This document shows, piece by piece, positions 50,645-60,615 of a DNA stretch of 64,000 nt. A program made the position numbers and the translations under genes. Within the stretch, counting starts at the first letter, position 1. Each line of letters opens with the position of its first letter. The notes beneath the pieces are model-generated. The model had not been told where the DNA came from, ran no database searches, and saw nothing but the letters and a program-made list of their open reading frames with translations. Source of the DNA: Clostridiaceae bacterium. GTDB taxonomy: Bacteria > Bacillota > Clostridia > Lachnospirales > Lachnospiraceae. The stretch spans positions 62,001 to 126,000 of the forward strand of contig QXWR01000007.1 of NCBI GenBank assembly GCA_009911065.1, read 5' to 3'.

Positions 50645-53600
50645 TTAATTCTGTTGTTCTTTTCCGTCCCAAGCACCGTCTTCCCCTACATAATATCCAT
50701 CTGGCGTCCGGCTGCTTGTGTACATAGCCCCATAGGGTTTGTTTTTGTTTTCGGCATTATAATCCCATGTGCCGGTTTCCTGATTGAAAATCCAGGTTGG
50801 CTCAGCAGCAATATTGTTAAAATAATACCATTTTCCGTCAATCTCTTTCCATCCGGTGATTAGCTTTCCGGTAACAGTATCCAGATAATAAGTATAATTA
50901 TCTTGGGGATTTTTGCACCATCCAGTCTGCATTCCGTTTTCTACCAGCTGATAATACCAGCTGATTCGTTCATAGTCATAAACCCAGCCGGATTTCACAT
51001 TGCCATCCACACCGAATGCATACCAACGGCCATTTACTTTTTCCCACAATACCTGCTCTGCCATACTTCCGTCTGGCTGTATTGCCATATAACCATTTGC
51101 CCTAGTTCCGTCAGCGTAAATCAGCTTCCAGCCGGTTTCATCCTGATGCCAGTTGGAATACCCCGAAGCCTCTCCGGTAATAATGCCTTTTTCAGAATCC
51201 ATCTGACCTTTCTTTGCATCATTTGTCACGGTATTGGAAGAGCCTTTGGAACCGCCAGAGCTGCTTCCACTGCTGCCACTGCTTCCACTGCTGCTTCCTC
51301 CACTGCTGCTTCCTCCACTGCTGCCGTTATTACTGGGTTTTTTCTTCTCTGTCACCTCATAGTTTTGAGCTGCACGTTTTAAAGTATTGCTGTCTTTTGT
51401 TCGAAATTCCACGCCCAAAGTATGTTTTCCAGGTGTGTTCGCCCGTTTTAAGGTCTCGCTTCGAATGGTAATCCGGGTACTGCCGGATTCAGAGGTAAAA
51501 TCAGTCCCCTCTTCAAGCTTTACGCCGTCCAGGAAAAGATGCAGAAATTCATCATAAATACCCTCTGAAACCATTGTCTGGTCATAGAATCCATTGATAT
51601 CCATATTTTGTATCCGCTGACTCAGATGGTATCCCTGATCTGTGGACCCGTCTACATTATCATCTGTATTTTCCACTACAGTCATGGTAAACGTCTTCAT
51701 ACTAGGTGAGAAACTACTATGGCTATTTTCCATCATAACGGTAAATGTAAAGGTTCCCGCTTCTGTTGGAACGCCATATAACTCTCCATTCGGCAGCATT
51801 TTCATGCCTTTTGGAAGTTTTCCTTCTAATTGGCTATATTTCACCTGATTCCAGCTGTACTTGTTGTTGTTTTGTATCATCGTTCCATAAGGCACATATT
51901 TCACTGCCTGCGGAATTTCTTTGGTTGTAATTCCTGGGTCTCCTACAATACCGGTCAAGGTCAGCTCCATCAAAGGAGTACCATTGGATTTTATAATCAG
52001 TTTACCGGAAATCTCTTCTCCCCGTTCTGCCCCTTCCTTCGCCCGAATGCGAAGTTTCGCCTGGTTCCATAACTCTCCCATAGTCCAGGCATAGCTGTCA
52101 GGGTCATCTGGATCGAACCCTAAAAATGAATTATCTCCTTTTAAGGACCAGTAATCATCCAGCTCCACTTGATCTGACACAAGTTCTGCCGAAAGGGCAG
52201 GAATTGCTTCCTTTCCTAAATTCACCAATACAATATCATGAACATAATGATAATATCCCGTTAAATCCATTTCCCGAATAGAATAGATAACTCCGTTTTC
52301 CACCCTGGTTTTGGCCTTCTCATCTTTAAGGCTGTTGATATAAAGCTGTCCATTTTCCAATCCGGTATGTACCACCTGAAGCCAGTAATTTTGAGTTCCG
52401 TTTCCATCTTCCGCTGATGTGGTATAATGCACTGCCCCCTTGGAAAAATCATGATAACTCTTTCCGCTGATCTCTGGAGTACTGCTTCCTTCTGCATATA
52501 ATTTAAGGTCATTGTCAAGAAATGTAGGAGCCAAATTGGTTAAATCAACATCTTTACTGACCAAAAATGTCAGATAGCTGTTTTCCCCATAAGAATCCTC
52601 ATCACGTCTTATTTGGTAACTGTCTACATGGTCTCCGTTTCCGTCTACAAGCCCTTCAAACCATATCTCGGAATAACTGCTAAGAGGTGGTTCCATTGTT
52701 CCTTCTATAGTTTTGACATAATAACGATAAATGTTCTGATGATCGGTTCCATCTTCCCCTACAAATACAGTAAAATAGACCCCTTTGCTATAATCTGCCT
52801 TATAGCCTGCATCAAAACCACCAAACAAATCCGTTTTCACATCCACAGCTCCACTTTGTGTCGCCTGGGAAATAGATGTATATTGCCCTGCATAAGCAGC
52901 TGTTACTTTTGATGGAATTTGTTCCCCTTTTTCATAATAATTCATATAGATATAATACATTCCATCTGCATCATACCCGCGATACAAAGTATAAATAATA
53001 TTGGTACATCCATTACTGGATTTGCGTTCCCTATTTTCCACAAGATAAATATTCCCGGTGCCTCCATACAATCCATCTAAATTCACATGGCCGCTATAGC
53101 GCATTGTATATAACATTAAACAGAAAGGCAGACATCCTGTCACACGATTCTCTGAATCAAAGGTAATCATGGTAATCCATGGTTCATCATCCAATTTCAT
53201 CAGATAACCAGCATCTTTTTGTGTCATATTTCCATTTAATATTTGGTCTGTAATCTCTGTTCCAGCTAACGCTTCATCCGGCGATGTGAATTTTCCCTCA
53301 TATACTTTCAGATGATCGTATTCTGTATCAGGAAATACGGATGAATTGATCTTTAATCCGATGTATACTGGGTCATCACCTTTTAGCTCATCCGATAACA
53401 CATGAATCTGCTGCATTCTGTCCCTATCATAATCATCATAATATTGATCCTTATAACGATTATCGTTTTCATTATTTGACAATGGAACATTCACCCGGTT
53501 TCCTGCACTATCCTGGGTATAGACTTCTGGTGCCAACCAATGACCAGATTCTGTCACTTTAACAGGAACTGTATATCGGATATTATCCACAGTAAGCTGA

Positions 53601-55096
53601 TCCCCATCTCCCACAATCATCTCCCATTCCACCTGGGAAGACCAACAGGTTCCATAGCTTAAATTTAATTGATCTCCAAATTGACTGATTTTATAATAAT
53701 CTTCGTTTTTCGACCAAACTACCTTATCCATCTGGTCAAGCTTCTCATCTCCCATAAAGATCTGGTCTAAAGAAACCATCGTCAGTTCAACAGGTGTATA
53801 CATGGATAAATCAATTACGGACAGTTCTCTTCTTTCTAACGGCAGCAAAGAAAGCAGATCAATTCCTGCCAGTTCATCATCTGTAAATTTCTTCTTTTTC
53901 GGATAAACCACTACCTGGTCGCCACCCACTTTTAGGCTCATTTGTGTCACAACCTCGCCGTCAAAGGAGGCAGATACATAGAATGTATGATTTCCCAGTT
54001 CCACACAGTCGTCCGGGTCCATAAACCATTCGGTTCTTACCTTTCCCTCATAAATAAATTGGACTTCGTAAGGGAAAAATGGGTTCTTTTCCGGAATATG
54101 AATGGTATAGCTTCCATCCTCCTCAAAGCAGGCGTCTCCCAGCTCATTGTCAAAGAAATCTTCTCTGCTTACTACGCTGAACACATGATTTCCTGTGTTA
54201 AAGCAAATTTCTTCTTTCGGGGTTTTGATCAACTCCTCTGCCTCGCTGGGCGTTGCCAGAATAACTTTTTTTATCTTCTCTAACTCTTCCTCCTCAAAAA
54301 GAAGATCTTCATCTAAGATTTCTTCATCTATCATGTCTTCTTTTTCTGAAGCTTTCCCATCTGTCTCACTCTCTTTTAAAGAATCATCCTCTTTTGCAGA
54401 ATCTTTTTCCAATTCTTTCTCTTCCGATTCGTTCTCTTTTAAAGAGTCCTCTTCCAATGTTTCTTCTTCCGATTCATCCTCTTTTAAAGAATCCTCTTCC
54501 AATGTTTCTTCTGATTCATCCTCTTTTAAAGAATCCTCTTCCAATCTTTCCTCTTCCGATTCATCTTCTTTTAAAGAATCCTCTTCCAATGTCTCTTCTG
54601 ATTCATCCTCTTTTAAAGAATCCTCTTCCAATGTTTCTTCTGATTCATCCTCTTTTAAAGAATCCTCTTCCAATCTTTCTTCTGATTCATCCTCTTTTAA
54701 AGAATCCTCTTCCAATGTCTCTTCTTCCGATTCACCCTCTTTTAAAGAGTCCGAATCACTTTCCAATGTTTCCTCTGCTTCATTTTCACTTGCAGCGTCT
54801 TCTTTCTCTTGGACTTCTGACTCATCCCTTTTTAAAATCTCATTCTCTGATTCCTCCTCTTTTTCGGAAGCTTCACTTTTTGGGTCATACTCCTTGTAAT
54901 CTTCGTCCTCTTTGGATGCCAAATCTGTCTCCTTTGGCGTTTCGCTCCCAGCCGTCTTTTCTGTCTGGCGTACCGCCGATTCCTCCGTCATCTTCACGAT
55001 TTCCAAAGGCGGCAGCTGGGCTGCCATGGCTGGCTGGGCCGGAATCATCAGCAACGCCGCCATCAGCGCTGCCAGTCTTCGTTTTGCCAGTCTCAT
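50645..55096 (-). CDS. Large secreted surface protein with acidic repeats and cell-wall-binding repeats
   Basis: The 1483-aa product has a signal peptide (MAALLMIPAQPAMAA) and a very acidic region (about 60-270) built from roughly eight copies of a 14-15-aa unit (EEDSLKEDESEETL). A long body with Ig-like segments follows, then a Ser/Gly linker (about 1310) and C-terminal glucan/choline-binding type repeats (GWKEIDGKWYYF, WYAFGVDGNVKSGWVYD). No LPXTG sorting signal was seen; the repeats probably hold it to the wall. It starts two bases after the kinase stop, so it belongs to the Tad/kinase operon. Confidence 0.8.
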   Translation of the reverse strand: MRLAKRRLAALMAALLMIPAQPAMAAQLPPLEIVKMTEESAVRQTEKTAGSETPKETDLASKEDEDYKEYDPKSEASEKEEESENEILKRDESEVQEKEDAASENEAEETLESDSDSLKEGESEEETLEEDSLKEDESEERLEEDSLKEDESEETLEEDSLKEDESEETLEEDSLKEDESEEERLEEDSLKEDESEETLEEDSLKEDESEEETLEEDSLKENESEEKELEKDSAKEDDSLKESETDGKASEKEDMIDEEILDEDLLFEEEELEKIKKVILATPSEAEELIKTPKEEICFNTGNHVFSVVSREDFFDNELGDACFEEDGSYTIHIPEKNPFFPYEVQFIYEGKVRTEWFMDPDDCVELGNHTFYVSASFDGEVVTQMSLKVGGDQVVVYPKKKKFTDDELAGIDLLSLLPLERRELSVIDLSMYTPVELTMVSLDQIFMGDEKLDQMDKVVWSKNEDYYKISQFGDQLNLSYGTCWSSQVEWEMIVGDGDQLTVDNIRYTVPVKVTESGHWLAPEVYTQDSAGNRVNVPLSNNENDNRYKDQYYDDYDRDRMQQIHVLSDELKGDDPVYIGLKINSSVFPDTEYDHLKVYEGKFTSPDEALAGTEITDQILNGNMTQKDAGYLMKLDDEPWITMITFDSENRVTGCLPFCLMLYTMRYSGHVNLDGLYGGTGNIYLVENRERKSSNGCTNIIYTLYRGYDADGMYYIYMNYYEKGEQIPSKVTAAYAGQYTSISQATQSGAVDVKTDLFGGFDAGYKADYSKGVYFTVFVGEDGTDHQNIYRYYVKTIEGTMEPPLSSYSEIWFEGLVDGNGDHVDSYQIRRDEDSYGENSYLTFLVSKDVDLTNLAPTFLDNDLKLYAEGSSTPEISGKSYHDFSKGAVHYTTSAEDGNGTQNYWLQVVHTGLENGQLYINSLKDEKAKTRVENGVIYSIREMDLTGYYHYVHDIVLVNLGKEAIPALSAELVSDQVELDDYWSLKGDNSFLGFDPDDPDSYAWTMGELWNQAKLRIRAKEGAERGEEISGKLIIKSNGTPLMELTLTGIVGDPGITTKEIPQAVKYVPYGTMIQNNNKYSWNQVKYSQLEGKLPKGMKMLPNGELYGVPTEAGTFTFTVMMENSHSSFSPSMKTFTMTVVENTDDNVDGSTDQGYHLSQRIQNMDINGFYDQTMVSEGIYDEFLHLFLDGVKLEEGTDFTSESGSTRITIRSETLKRANTPGKHTLGVEFRTKDSNTLKRAAQNYEVTEKKKPSNNGSSGGSSSGGSSSGSSGSSGSSSGGSKGSSNTVTNDAKKGQMDSEKGIITGEASGYSNWHQDETGWKLIYADGTRANGYMAIQPDGSMAEQVLWEKVNGRWYAFGVDGNVKSGWVYDYERISWYYQLVENGMQTGWCKNPQDNYTYYLDTVTGKLITGWKEIDGKWYYFNNIAAEPTWIFNQETGTWDYNAENKNKPYGAMYTSSRTPDGYYVGEDGAWDGKEQQN

Positions 55097-55097
55097 T

Positions 55098-57944
55098 TTA
55101 CTCCATCTCCTTTCCTTTTTCTTTTAAATATATCTCTCCAAGAGCAATCAGCTCCTGAAGGGAATACAAGCGGCATTGCCGCAGATTCCCAGATTGGTCA
55201 TCAAACACAAACGTATTCCCCACAATATCACAAAGATTCGGCAAAACAGCCAGAGTCTGCAAATGATTATCCAATAACAATCCATACCGCTCTCCTGCTG
55301 CATTTATATACTCTGTAACCACATAGTCTCCCATCTGCGTCACATAGGTAAGATAGGAATCTTCCTCCAAATCTGCTACCTTTTGATCCGTTTTCAGACT
55401 GTACACCTCCGGAACGCCATGAAGAGGAGATGCAATCCGGTACTGATCTGTATAAAATTCTTCAAATAGATCTTTGGACGGCAATTCCCCTACAGTTTCT
55501 GAAATTAAAGAGCCATCTGCGGCACTGTAACAACGTATGGTTCCGTCATACCAGATTACCTCTAACCATGAACCCTCATCACTTTTCCGAAACTGCTGGT
55601 CATAGATTTTATCTCCATCCGGCAAAGACTTTTCTCCAATCATTTTTCCAGTTTTGTCATAAATGCGAAATTGCTCATGGTTAAAAAGCATGGCAGTTCG
55701 GCCATCCTGACTAATTCTGGCTTCCTCGTGGTCATAGCGCGAATCATAAGAAAAAATCTGTGCCTCTTTATGATCTTCCAGCTTCATTATTCTTACAGAA
55801 GGTTGGTTGCGGTTGCCTAAAAGAGCATATTGATCCGTCAACGCCACAAAATCACAATTCTCGCTGCAATCTTCTGACAAAATAACATTAGCTCCACTGT
55901 CATAAAAAGAAAAACCAGGCTGATCGGTTGCAGCCAGAACAAATTCTTTTCCCACGGAAAAATTAGTGATATTTACAGAATCTGTATAAGCCAGTTCCGT
56001 TTCCTCCAAAGTATCCGGGTCAAAATGAACCAGCAAATTTCCATTTGAGAGATAAATCTGATTGTCTCTCACATCCAGCAGAAAATCATCCAAAGAATCG
56101 TATCCTCCCACATAAACCGCTTCCTTTGTATCCACTAAGCCAAAGATCGATTCTCCGCTTTTTCCTCCTGTAAAAGCAAAATATTTTCCGCAAAATCCAC
56201 CTTCCATCTTTTCATAATCCGATTCATCCAATAGAATCAAATCATCTTCCGGGTTTTTCAAATCAAAAATCTCAAGTCCACCTTCCGAAAAGCTGACTGC
56301 CAACATACTTCCGTCCATATTCAGTTCAAACACAAAATCACTGGGATCAGCGAAAATATCATTGACCGGCACAGGTACATGTTGTCCACGAAAAGAACAT
56401 TCCATGTTTTTGGTCCCGTCCGACAGATGATAAATCACCCCATAGTCTTCCTGCCGATTTACTGCCGCAGCTATTTTTCCGTCTCCGGATATTGCTAACG
56501 TGGTGGCAATCTCTCCAACCCACAAAGGTTTTTGTGCATCCAGATCATAATACGTCACTCCTTTGTCTCCTGCATAAAGAATATGATTCTCATCTACAAA
56601 AATCACATCGGACAATGCGGATTTCTCCAAAGGCAATGTGACAATTTTGACGCGGTTTTCCATGTTAAATATTGCCGCCTCATATGCATACCGCACAGCA
56701 AATCGGGTCCCTTTTGGCGACACCTCAATTCCAAATGGCGCAGATGGAAATTCCATAACACCCAGCATTTTGTATCCATCTGACAAATCGTACACTCCCA
56801 AAGCATCGGTTAAAGCTTTTTGAGCCTGAGGAGTAACTGGTCCGTCCAAAATACCTCTTTTTTTAGGTATGGCCTGCAATGCATAGGAGACCGCCTTGCT
56901 CCCGTCTCCCTGGTCAAGACTATTTGCCGAATATTCCGCCAGCGCAAGTGCCTGCTGAGTCTGTTCCATCTGTTTTAATCCCACAAAAACACTGATTCCC
57001 CCGGCAAAGAAGAGGCTAGAAAGCATTGCGCCGCAAATCCACATTCTTCTTTTATGACGAACCGACCGAATATCCTTTATGGGAAGCTGATAGACTGCAT
57101 TTAACATTTCCGATGCCGTCTGATAACGCTGGTCAGGGCGGACTGACATAGCTTTTTGTATGATTCTGGAAACTTCCAAACTGCACTCATCTGCTCGTAA
57201 AGCCTCCACTTCCACAGCATTTTCCGCAGGCCGCCTCCCTGACAGCAGATGATAAAAAGTTGCCCCCAGGCTGTAAAGGTCCGAACGAACATCCAGCGTA
57301 TCCCAATTGGAACCACCTGAACTGTTTGATCTTTCTAATGGTATAGTATCCAGAGTCTTTACGGACCGTCCTTTTTCCTTTCCTCTATCTTGGTCATCCA
57401 AACTCCCAATCCCATAATGCTCCGGAGAAGCATAACCTCTGCTGTAACCGATTTTTACCGCCCCGTCCTCTTTCAGGGCAAGAGCAATATTATAATCAAT
57501 GAGGCAGATATCACCATTGGGGCGCAACATAATATTGGCAGGTTTTATGTCTCCGTGGAGAATCCCATAAGGAGGCTGGCTATGTAAATATTCCAAAGCT
57601 TTAAGCATCTGGCACATCCATTGAATCACCAACGGTTGAGGAAGCTTTTCTCCTCGTTTCAACAACTTGTCCAGACTCTCCCCTTCAATAAAATCCATTA
57701 CTGTGTAAACGACGCCATTTTCCTGAACAAAGTCATACACTTGTGGAATGTAGGTATGGCTTAACTTCTTTAACATATCTACTTCCCGCCTTAGCGCCTC
57801 TTCCTTTGTATTTAAAGTACGTTTATCTGCTTTTAGCACTACCTGCTTTTTCAGTCTTAAATGACGTCCCAGATAAACAATTCCCCCGCCTCCGGCGCCG
57901 ATCTGCTGGTCAATCTCATACATGCCCGCAATCACCAAAGACAT
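55098..57944 (-). CDS. Membrane Ser/Thr protein kinase with beta-propeller-like sensor
   Basis: The 948-aa product has a Hanks-type kinase domain (about 8-275): QIGAGGGGIVYLG loop, VVLKADK lysine, LHGDIKPANIMLRPNG catalytic loop (HGD) and CLIDYNIAL, where the usual DFG reads DYN. A membrane helix follows (about 306-328, MWICGAMLSSLFFAGGISVFVGL). The rest, about 600 aa, is beta-rich with WD-like repeats, probably outside the cell. It pairs with the PP2C phosphatase and FHA protein of the same operon. The ATG at 57944 has AAGGAGG seven bases upstream. Confidence 0.88.
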   Translation of the reverse strand: MSLVIAGMYEIDQQIGAGGGGIVYLGRHLRLKKQVVLKADKRTLNTKEEALRREVDMLKKLSHTYIPQVYDFVQENGVVYTVMDFIEGESLDKLLKRGEKLPQPLVIQWMCQMLKALEYLHSQPPYGILHGDIKPANIMLRPNGDICLIDYNIALALKEDGAVKIGYSRGYASPEHYGIGSLDDQDRGKEKGRSVKTLDTIPLERSNSSGGSNWDTLDVRSDLYSLGATFYHLLSGRRPAENAVEVEALRADECSLEVSRIIQKAMSVRPDQRYQTASEMLNAVYQLPIKDIRSVRHKRRMWICGAMLSSLFFAGGISVFVGLKQMEQTQQALALAEYSANSLDQGDGSKAVSYALQAIPKKRGILDGPVTPQAQKALTDALGVYDLSDGYKMLGVMEFPSAPFGIEVSPKGTRFAVRYAYEAAIFNMENRVKIVTLPLEKSALSDVIFVDENHILYAGDKGVTYYDLDAQKPLWVGEIATTLAISGDGKIAAAVNRQEDYGVIYHLSDGTKNMECSFRGQHVPVPVNDIFADPSDFVFELNMDGSMLAVSFSEGGLEIFDLKNPEDDLILLDESDYEKMEGGFCGKYFAFTGGKSGESIFGLVDTKEAVYVGGYDSLDDFLLDVRDNQIYLSNGNLLVHFDPDTLEETELAYTDSVNITNFSVGKEFVLAATDQPGFSFYDSGANVILSEDCSENCDFVALTDQYALLGNRNQPSVRIMKLEDHKEAQIFSYDSRYDHEEARISQDGRTAMLFNHEQFRIYDKTGKMIGEKSLPDGDKIYDQQFRKSDEGSWLEVIWYDGTIRCYSAADGSLISETVGELPSKDLFEEFYTDQYRIASPLHGVPEVYSLKTDQKVADLEEDSYLTYVTQMGDYVVTEYINAAGERYGLLLDNHLQTLAVLPNLCDIVGNTFVFDDQSGNLRQCRLYSLQELIALGEIYLKEKGKEME

Positions 57945-58001
57945 GGCCATCCCTCCTTTGTTTCCCTATTCCCTTCCATATCTCCAGACATCCAGATAGA
58001 C

Positions 58002-58166
58002 TTACATTCGTCTTGGCAGTTTACCATACTCCTCCTCAAGAGTTCTGCGAATTTTTCTTCCTGTAAATAGAAAAATCAAAGTACAAATCAATCCTAATCC
58101 AACTGACACTGCCATACCTGCTGCTCCACAAAAAAACAAACACTGACTTTCCGACCAGCCAATCAC
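58002..58166 (-). CDS. 54-aa single-span membrane protein
   Basis: A GTG start with AAGGAG eight bases upstream opens a 54-aa frame: short polar N-terminus (IGWSESQCLF), one helix (AGMAVSVGLGLICTLIFLF) and a basic tail (GRKIRRTLEEEYGKLPRRM). It fills the gap between the phosphatase and kinase genes. It is not a family I recognise; it may be a small partner of the kinase. Confidence 0.6.
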   Translation of the reverse strand: MIGWSESQCLFFCGAAGMAVSVGLGLICTLIFLFTGRKIRRTLEEEYGKLPRRM

Positions 58167-58209
58167 TCCCTCATCTCCTTTATCCCATCATGCATTCTAT
58201 AAAACCATA

Positions 58210-58986
58210 TTAAAAAAATGCTTCCACCTTCACCCCAACCACTGTAATATTGTCCGTCTCCCCCCGCTTTTTTACCAAACTGACCCCAGAAAGCAAACCA
58301 TTTTTTAAGTCTTCTTCCCTTTGGATTCTTTGAGGAGAAAAATACCCCATCCACTCCCAGGGTTTTATCTCATGCCAGAATCCGTCCGTACATAACAAAA
58401 AGACTGACGGCTTTTGAACCTTTCCTAAAATAATATCCGGGTTTACTTCTGGCTCAGCTCCAATGCATTTTAAAATTATGTTTCTCCTTTGGTCCTTCTT
58501 AGCCTCTTCCATGGACATATGTCCAAGCGCCACCTCTCTGGCCACCCAGGAATGGTCGCTGGTAATCTGCTTTGTCTGACAACCAATCTGATAAATCCGA
58601 CTGTCTCCCACATGTCCCACAAGATATTGTCCATTCCATAACAGCAGCATACTTAACGTGGTTCCGCTTAATATTCCCCTCCGAAGGCCATCTTGATAAA
58701 TTTCCTGATTGATATTCTCCAAAAGCTGCCTGCACCGATAATACAGCAGAGATTCCGGATGACTTGTATGAAAGATCCCAGACAACTCATAATCAAACCA
58801 GGACGACAGCTCCAAAACTGCTTTTCTGCTGGCTTGCTCCCCCCGGCTTAGTCCCCCTACACCGTCACAGACTGCCGCAAGAAGAATGGTTTCCTTTCCT
58901 GCCTTTGTACTTTTGATCACAAGAGAATCCTGATTAACCTTTCGGACGGTCCCTGTATCTGTATAGCCGGAATATAAAAATTTCAT
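58210..58986 (-). CDS. PP2C-family protein Ser/Thr phosphatase
   Basis: The 258-aa product has the PP2C metal motifs: DTGTVRKVNQDS, VCDGVGGLSRGEQAS, GHVGDSRIYQI, LLCTDGFWHEI and ETDNITVVGVKV. It removes phosphate from proteins, the expected opponent of the kinase two genes downstream. The spacing after the FHA gene is 12 bp. Confidence 0.92.
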   Translation of the reverse strand: MKFLYSGYTDTGTVRKVNQDSLVIKSTKAGKETILLAAVCDGVGGLSRGEQASRKAVLELSSWFDYELSGIFHTSHPESLLYYRCRQLLENINQEIYQDGLRRGILSGTTLSMLLLWNGQYLVGHVGDSRIYQIGCQTKQITSDHSWVAREVALGHMSMEEAKKDQRRNIILKCIGAEPEVNPDIILGKVQKPSVFLLCTDGFWHEIKPWEWMGYFSPQRIQREEDLKNGLLSGVSLVKKRGETDNITVVGVKVEAFF

Positions 58987-58998
58987 ACAATCACTCCG

Positions 58999-60537
58999 TC
59001 AACTGATCATAAAATCAAAATCCTCATCTGCTAAGGTAATCACATCCCCTGTGCGAAGCATCTGGTCCTGTCCGGCAAATACCATCTTTCCATTTACATA
59101 AGTATGATTCAAAGAATTACAATCACGAATAAAATATTGCCCCTGTACCAAGTAAATATCTGCATGAACCGCTCCAATGGCCCGATTGTCAGCAATATAA
59201 AAATCTGCAAAGCTGCCTTCTCTTCCAATATGAAACAGATCTTTATGAATGACTACGCTCTGACCGTTCCTTCTGCGGGTCAGCCTCACTACCCGGCGGG
59301 CCGAATCATATACTTCTCTCTCGCCGCCTCCTAAAATCACGGTCTCCCCACAGTCAGCTCCACTTCCCATAATCACCGTTTCCCTGGACCCACTTCCATC
59401 TTCTGTGGCTCCAAATCCATTATTCCCCTGTGGAGGGACCAAAGAAACCTTTTGATACGAATCTGCAAAAATATGAACTTCGCTCTCGGGTGGATTTTCC
59501 CATACAGGAGGAGGAATTTCCCCTTTCTTTCTCTTATCCCGACGGAATAAACCACCTTTCTTTTTTTCTTCCTGACTCTTTTTTTCTTTTTTGGAAAAAA
59601 GCCCTTTCTTCTTTTTTTCTTCTTCCGATGCTTTTGGAAGAGTCTGCTCTACCGGTCCGGGCGGCACAAGAAAACTTCCTGACGTCAGACCGTCTGGCTG
59701 GGGAATTTCCGGCTGCATACTGCCTCTTTGCTGACTTTTTCCCCGCGATTTCCCAAAAGAAAAGCCGTCAGGCTGCTGAGGTTCTGACACAACACTTCCA
59801 CCTGGTAATGTTTTGGATCGTTGGTTTTCTGCCAATACACTTTCCTCCAGCAGATTCCCATACAGCAGACTCTCTTGCGGTACCGTTTCTCCCCTAAATC
59901 CATCCGACTGCGGACTTTCCAGGGAATAACTGTCATCTGAGGCAAAATCAGACTGTATAAAATTCTGCTGTAACCTCAAATCTCTTTCCTCCATTTGTTC
60001 TGTCAGGAAACGTCTCAGCTCCTCAAAGCTCCAGCCCTTCGTCTGATTGATGAAATGAATCAGTTTTGCCACATAGGATACATCCTGGTCCATACAAAAT
60101 CTTAAATGAGAAAGAAATGTAAGCAAAAACTCCTTCATGGAACAAGAAGACGTAAATTCATCTATGGGAAGATAAACAAGGCTTGCTTCCTTCCTGGCTA
60201 TATCCACAAAAATAAAATCTACATCCAGAAGAAGCTTTTCCTTTGGCAGCATATATTCTTCAATTTCCTGAACCGCACAAACAAAGGACTGACAAAATCC
60301 CAGCACTGCTGTCCGACTCATCTCTTTTTGCACATAATCCACCAAAGGAATTTTGGATGTCACTGGATATTTCAAATAACAATCCCCATCCCGACAGACA
60401 AAAGATGGTCTTAAAATTCCTGCAATCTCATTACTTTGAAGCATACCTTTTGCAAATGAATCCAGATGTTCTTCCTCATCCAAATGATACACCAGCAATG
60501 TTTCCTGTCCCTGATTTTCGTATGTAAAAGTTTTCAT
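58999..60537 (-). CDS. FHA-domain protein (DUF6382-like N-terminus)
   Basis: The 512-aa product has an N-terminal globular region (about 1-200, starting KTFTYENQGQETLLVYHL) seen beside Tad/kinase loci in Clostridia. A long low-complexity linker with basic segments (KKKKGLFSKKEKKSQEEKK) follows, and the C-terminal domain is FHA (FHIGREGSFADFYIADNRAIGAVHADI, NHTYVNGKMV). FHA domains bind phosphothreonine, so it probably reads the kinase signal. Start at 60537 after GAGGGG. Confidence 0.82.
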   Translation of the reverse strand: MKTFTYENQGQETLLVYHLDEEEHLDSFAKGMLQSNEIAGILRPSFVCRDGDCYLKYPVTSKIPLVDYVQKEMSRTAVLGFCQSFVCAVQEIEEYMLPKEKLLLDVDFIFVDIARKEASLVYLPIDEFTSSCSMKEFLLTFLSHLRFCMDQDVSYVAKLIHFINQTKGWSFEELRRFLTEQMEERDLRLQQNFIQSDFASDDSYSLESPQSDGFRGETVPQESLLYGNLLEESVLAENQRSKTLPGGSVVSEPQQPDGFSFGKSRGKSQQRGSMQPEIPQPDGLTSGSFLVPPGPVEQTLPKASEEEKKKKGLFSKKEKKSQEEKKKGGLFRRDKRKKGEIPPPVWENPPESEVHIFADSYQKVSLVPPQGNNGFGATEDGSGSRETVIMGSGADCGETVILGGGEREVYDSARRVVRLTRRRNGQSVVIHKDLFHIGREGSFADFYIADNRAIGAVHADIYLVQGQYFIRDCNSLNHTYVNGKMVFAGQDQMLRTGDVITLADEDFDFMIS

Positions 60538-60615
60538 TTTCCCCTCTTTCTCAGAACCTGTCTGTAAAGCTGTGACCATTAGACAAGTTATCTGTACTTC
60601 CTCAGATGGAAGCTT

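Noticed and set aside
54195..55158. Long plus-strand open frames (234 and 254 aa) rich in Ser or Pro/Leu
   Set aside because: They are antisense shadows of the acidic repeat region of the surface protein; the repeat makes all frames open. No ribosome site or domain.
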